The notes under the pieces are model-generated. The model worked only from the letters and a program-made list of their open reading frames with translations. It was not told where the DNA came from and did not search any database. A stretch of 64,000 bases of DNA, from the NCBI GenBank assembly GCA_017523995.1, contig JAFWUX010000101.1, positions 1-64,000 on the forward strand. The letters run 5' to 3'. Shown here piece after piece: positions 60,977 through 64,000 of this stretch. Made by a program: the position numbers and the translations under genes. Source of the DNA: Oscillospiraceae bacterium. GTDB taxonomy: Bacteria > Bacillota_A > Clostridia > Oscillospirales > Ruminococcaceae. The first letter of the stretch is position 1, and each line of letters opens with the position of its first letter.

Positions 60977-61666
60977 TCAAATGACCGACGGGATCAGCCT
61001 GCCGTCGATGGAAACGGTCACAACCTGACACGGAATCCTGTTTCCGTTAGCCTGAACAGCGCGTTTGACAGCCATCTCAAGACCGCCGCAGCACGGAACT
61101 TCCATGCGCACAACTGTCACGCTCCGGATCGGATTCGAGCCGATGATTTCCGCGAGCTTGCCGCAGTAGTCAATGCCGTCAAGCTTCGGACATCCGATCA
61201 GTGTGGTTCTGCCGTGCATGAAATCCGCGTGCAGATTTGCATAGGCATAGGCGGTGCAGTCTGCGGCAATCAGCAGATCAGCATCATTGAAATAAGGCGC
61301 CCTGACCGGCACTAGTTTGATCTGACAAGGCCACTGTGCAAGCTGTGAAACCGGCGCCGCGGTGTCCGGCTCCGGCGCCTCAGGCGCAAGAATATGCATC
61401 TGCGTGCCGGGACATCCGGACTGCACAGGTTCCTGCTTTGCAGCGCGCACGGCGGCTTCATCATATTCTGCCGCCTCACGCTCCTCAATCGTAATTGCAT
61501 CGGTCGGACATGCCGGCAGACAGTCCCCGAGCCCGTCGCAATAATCCTCACGCAGAAGCTTCGCCTTGCCGTCTATGACAGCAATCGCTCCTTCGTGACA
61601 GGCTTCGGCGCAGAGTCCGCAGCCGATGCACAATTCCTCATCAATATGAACGATTTTCCGTATCAT
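60977..61666 (-). CDS. Two-cluster 4Fe-4S ferredoxin-domain protein
   Basis: The 229-residue protein has an N-terminal bacterial-type ferredoxin region (CIGCGLCAEACHEG and CDGLGDCLPACPTD) and a C-terminal domain of about 110 residues with the cysteines IGCPKLDGIDYC and VPCCGG. That C-terminal part recurs in clostridial Fe-S proteins of unknown function and may bind a further cluster. It is convergent with the hydrogenase-like gene, separated by a terminator, so its connection is positional. A possible role is electron carriage to oxidoreductases. Confidence 0.8.
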   Translation of the reverse strand: MIRKIVHIDEELCIGCGLCAEACHEGAIAVIDGKAKLLREDYCDGLGDCLPACPTDAITIEEREAAEYDEAAVRAAKQEPVQSGCPGTQMHILAPEAPEPDTAAPVSQLAQWPCQIKLVPVRAPYFNDADLLIAADCTAYAYANLHADFMHGRTTLIGCPKLDGIDYCGKLAEIIGSNPIRSVTVVRMEVPCCGGLEMAVKRAVQANGNRIPCQVVTVSIDGRLIPSVI

Positions 61667-61687
61667 AAAAGCCTCCTGTTCCGTCGG

Positions 61688-62479
61688 TTACTTGCAGAAA
61701 GTCCGGTATTCTGAGGGCGTCATACCGGTTGCCGTTTTGAACTGCCGCATCAGATGAAATTCGGAATGATAGCCGCACTGCTCCGCAATCTGCCGCAGCG
61801 GCATTGTTGTTGTCGAAAGCAGATTCTTCGCGCGGTTAACACGTGATTCCGCGATATCCGCGGTAATGCTGACGCCGAACAGCGCCTTATAGCTGTGCTG
61901 CAGCGAGGAGACGCTCATCGCATAGACATCCGCGAGCTCCTGCACCGAGCCGATGATCTCCGGCGTGTGCTGAATCTGCCAGCGCATCGTGACAAGCCGG
62001 TCATATTTCGCGCTTGCCTTCATCGCCGAGGACTGCGGCTTTGTGTGGACATCGCGGCTGAGATGAAACAGCATCATCTGCAGATAAAGCAGCGCAATAT
62101 CGTAGTGATAATCCTTGGAGTTGTAGAATTCATAGGTCATCGCGCGGATGATCTCAGAACACTCCGCCGCACCGCCGATCGGGAACGGACGGTTCAGCGG
62201 GATATCAAGCTCCCGAAAGAGCTTACGGTCCGCTTCATCGACCGTGAAATGAAACCAGTCATCCATATAGTAATCATTGCAGGCGCGGTAATACTGCGGT
62301 GTTCCGTCGGTGTAGATGATCACAGAGCTTTTCTGAACACGGTGCAGTTCTCTGCCGATGCGCACCTCCGCCTCACCGTGAAACAGCAGAAACAGCCAGC
62401 TCGGGCTGATCCCGTCCGGGCGGTCGATCACAAAATCCCTGTCATGAGAATGATGATAGCCAATACTGTATAGATCCAT
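61688..62479 (-). CDS. AraC-family transcriptional regulator
   Basis: The 263-residue protein has an N-terminal cupin-type sensing domain (about 1-150, with WLFLLFHGEAEVRIG) and a C-terminal AraC DNA-binding domain with two helix-turn-helices (SVQELADVYAMSVSSLQHSYKALFG and MPLRQIAEQCGYHSEFHLMRQFK, ending TPSEYR). GGAGG lies 7 nt before the ATG. It is divergent from the GH5-dockerin gene, with repeated TTTGC boxes between, so it most likely controls that gene in response to a sugar. Confidence 0.88.
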   Translation of the reverse strand: MDLYSIGYHHSHDRDFVIDRPDGISPSWLFLLFHGEAEVRIGRELHRVQKSSVIIYTDGTPQYYRACNDYYMDDWFHFTVDEADRKLFRELDIPLNRPFPIGGAAECSEIIRAMTYEFYNSKDYHYDIALLYLQMMLFHLSRDVHTKPQSSAMKASAKYDRLVTMRWQIQHTPEIIGSVQELADVYAMSVSSLQHSYKALFGVSITADIAESRVNRAKNLLSTTTMPLRQIAEQCGYHSEFHLMRQFKTATGMTPSEYRTFCK

Positions 62480-62504
62480 TGCGGCACCTCCCTGATTTTG
62501 TTTT

Positions 62505-62533
62505 ATTGTAACATAATTTTGCAGAAAATGCAA
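62505..62533 (-). promoter_or_regulatory. Promoter of the AraC-type regulator
   Basis: On the minus strand TTGCAT (62533-62528) precedes TACAAT (62510-62505) by 17 nt. It overlaps the first TTTGCAGAAAATG box. Confidence 0.65.
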
Positions 62534-62582
62534 CACCGCATTTCAGATTTGCGCAAAAACAATGATAAGTTTGCAGAAAATG
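62518..62582. promoter_or_regulatory. Candidate AraC operators: TTTGCAGAAAATG direct repeats
   Basis: The 13-bp sequence TTTGCAGAAAATG occurs at 62518-62530 and again at 62570-62582, 52 bp apart (about five helical turns), with a looser TTTGCGCAAAAAC at 62548-62560 between. Spaced direct repeats on one face of the helix are typical AraC-type operators. Confidence 0.6.
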
Positions 62583-62605
62583 ATATTTTCTTTTCTGCTG
62601 ATGCG

Positions 62606-62614
62606 TGCTATAAT
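62606..62614 (+). promoter_or_regulatory. Extended -10 promoter of the GH5 gene
   Basis: TGC-TATAAT (62606-62614) forms an extended -10. There is no good -35, which fits dependence on the AraC-type activator bound just upstream. Confidence 0.65.
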
Positions 62615-62638
62615 GAAGAAAAAAAAGGGGGAACCGGT

Positions 62639-63997
62639 ATGTTCAGAAAAACAATATGCACGGTGCTGACAGCAGCGGTTTTGCTGATTTCGGCACTTCC
62701 GGCGGGGAGCTGTGCGGCAGCATCGCAGGGAACCATGCGCGATATTTCTACAACGGAGCTGGTGCATGATATGGGCATCGGAATCAATCTCGGCAACACG
62801 ATGGAAGCCTGCGGCGACTGGATCAACGGCAAAAGCATCTCGGATTACGAAAAGGCATGGGGCAGCCCCCTTGTCTCAAAGGAGATGATCGAGGGCATGG
62901 CGAAGGAGGGCTTCGGCGTCCTGCGCATTCCGGTCGCGTGGTCAAATATGATGCAGCAGGACGGCACCTATACGATCAATCCGGAGCTCAATCAGCGCGT
63001 GCATGAAATCGTGGACTGGACGATCGGCAGCGGCATGTATGCGATCATCAACATCCACTGGGATAACGGCTGGGTGAACAAATTTCCGCAGAACAAAGAC
63101 GAGAGCATGAAGCGCTTTCGGCGCATGTGGACACAAATCGCGGACAGCTTTGCGGATTACGGCGATTACCTGATGTTCGAGTGCCAGAATGAGGAGCTCG
63201 GCTGGGAGACGCTCTGGAATCCGTGGGGCGGCACCGAGGGCAAGGCGGAATCCTATGCGCTGTGCAATGAAATCAATCAGGCGTTTGTGGATGTTGTCCG
63301 CGCATCGGGCGGCAACAACCCGAAGCGCCACCTGCTGATCTCGGGATACAACACCGGCATTGACCGCACCTGTGACGCATACTTCAAGATGCCGAACGAT
63401 CCCGCAAACCGCATGGCGATCTCGGTGCATTATTACTCCCCTGCGGGCTTTGCAATCCTCGAGGAGGACGCCGACTGGGGCAAGGCGACCCCGACATGGG
63501 GCAGCGATCAGGATTATGCCTCTCTGCGCAGCGAAATGGACATGATGAAGTCAAACTTTGCAGATAAAGGCATACCGGTCATCATCGGCGAATACGGCTG
63601 CCCGACCAAAAACAAAGAGCCGGAATCGGTGCGGCGGTTCCTGACGGCAGTCTGTCAGGAGGCGCATGCGCGCGGACTTTGTCCGGTGCTGTGGTCCACG
63701 CCCGGCGGACACTATGACCGCACGGCGTTCCAGCTGACGGACAGAGAACTGCAAAAGAATTTCTACGCGATCGGCGGCAAGGATTTTGCCCCTGCCTCCG
63801 GAACAACCGAGCCGGAAGATCAGCCCCTCCGCGGTGATCTCAACGGCGACGGAAATGTCAGCATTGCGGATGCCGTCATGCTGACAAAATACCTGCTGAC
63901 CAGCGAAGCCGCAATCTCCGGTGATGCTGATCTCGACGGAAACGGCAGCATCAATGCGGCGGACCTTTCTCAGCTCAAAAAGCTTATCTTACAATAA
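62639..63997 (+). CDS. Cellulosomal GH5 endoglucanase with dockerin
   Basis: The 452-residue secreted enzyme has a signal peptide (about 1-27), a GH5 domain (about 36-378) and a C-terminal dockerin (about 398-452). The acid/base glutamate is in ECQNE (E185) and the nucleophile in IIGEYG (E318), with NIHWDNGW carrying the conserved His. The dockerin has two canonical calcium loops (DLNGDGNVSIAD, DADLDGNGSINAAD) and no long spacer, unlike the GH9 and GH43 dockerins here. It likely cleaves beta-1,4-glucans. The start follows AGGGGG. The stop codon is 3 bp from the window end. Confidence 0.92.
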   Translation: MFRKTICTVLTAAVLLISALPAGSCAAASQGTMRDISTTELVHDMGIGINLGNTMEACGDWINGKSISDYEKAWGSPLVSKEMIEGMAKEGFGVLRIPVAWSNMMQQDGTYTINPELNQRVHEIVDWTIGSGMYAIINIHWDNGWVNKFPQNKDESMKRFRRMWTQIADSFADYGDYLMFECQNEELGWETLWNPWGGTEGKAESYALCNEINQAFVDVVRASGGNNPKRHLLISGYNTGIDRTCDAYFKMPNDPANRMAISVHYYSPAGFAILEEDADWGKATPTWGSDQDYASLRSEMDMMKSNFADKGIPVIIGEYGCPTKNKEPESVRRFLTAVCQEAHARGLCPVLWSTPGGHYDRTAFQLTDRELQKNFYAIGGKDFAPASGTTEPEDQPLRGDLNGDGNVSIADAVMLTKYLLTSEAAISGDADLDGNGSINAADLSQLKKLILQ

Positions 63998-64000
63998 CCC

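Noticed and set aside
1..64000. tRNA or rRNA genes
   Set aside because: No cloverleaf with CCA-type end or rRNA-conserved stretch was recognised in any intergenic gap.

Overview
The window looks like chromosome from a fibre-degrading gut Firmicute of the Ruminococcus group (Oscillospiraceae). Evidence seen: three secreted glycoside hydrolases (GH9, GH43, GH5) with C-terminal dockerin modules, as in cellulosome-forming ruminococci; Gram-positive style promoters (TTGACA-N17-TATAAT) and strong GGAGG ribosome binding sites; a SCIFF-type radical SAM maturase typical of Clostridia; GC-rich coding sequence with AT-rich intergenic gaps. R. champanellensis or a close relative fits best by inference; no rRNA gene is present to confirm it.

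Layout. 1-7.6 kb: a plus-strand operon (DUF2156 protein, Cys-cluster protein, membrane protein, pepD dipeptidase, sbcD, sbcC) behind a perfect consensus promoter. 7.7-10.4 kb: a membrane-anchored clostripain-like protease and a small DUF1294 protein. 10.5-16 kb: divergent cellulosomal GH9 and GH43 genes. 16-17.6 kb: ECF sigma/anti-sigma pair. 17.9-23.5 kb: purine salvage operon (xpt plus a BMP-type nucleoside ABC transporter). 23.7-24.1 kb: 80-bp tandem repeat. 24.2-32 kb: two AGCS amino-acid carriers, two more ECF sigma/anti-sigma pairs, an FAD-dependent dehydrogenase and a membrane protein. 32.1-33.2 kb: glycosyltransferase-GtrA fusion. 33.3-42.1 kb: minus-strand genome maintenance operon radC-uvrB-(SF0329/HAD)-small protein-dnaE-dGTPase. 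42.3-45.1 kb: SCIFF maturase overlapping an Orn/Lys/Arg decarboxylase.

45.1-61.7 kb is the most unusual part, a dense signalling region. It holds a transmembrane dCache/degenerate GGDEF protein with a cytidine-deaminase-like protein. Next comes a five-gene operon with a TerY-P type triad (kinase, vWA protein, PP2C phosphatase) flanked by a zinc-ribbon/leucine-rich-repeat protein and a protein with eleven GGYP(Q/M)Q hexads. A divergent pair follows: a periplasmic-binding lipoprotein split by a ~365-residue alanine-rich insertion, and a two-TM degenerate GGDEF protein. Last are a DivIVA-like coiled-coil protein, a sensory [FeFe]-hydrogenase-like protein and a two-cluster ferredoxin. The kinase triad could read envelope or redox state sensed by neighbouring proteins; that link is inference from proximity only.

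61.7-64 kb: an AraC-type regulator divergent from a GH5-dockerin cellulase, with repeated TTTGC boxes between them. No mobile element, CRISPR array, tRNA or rRNA was seen.
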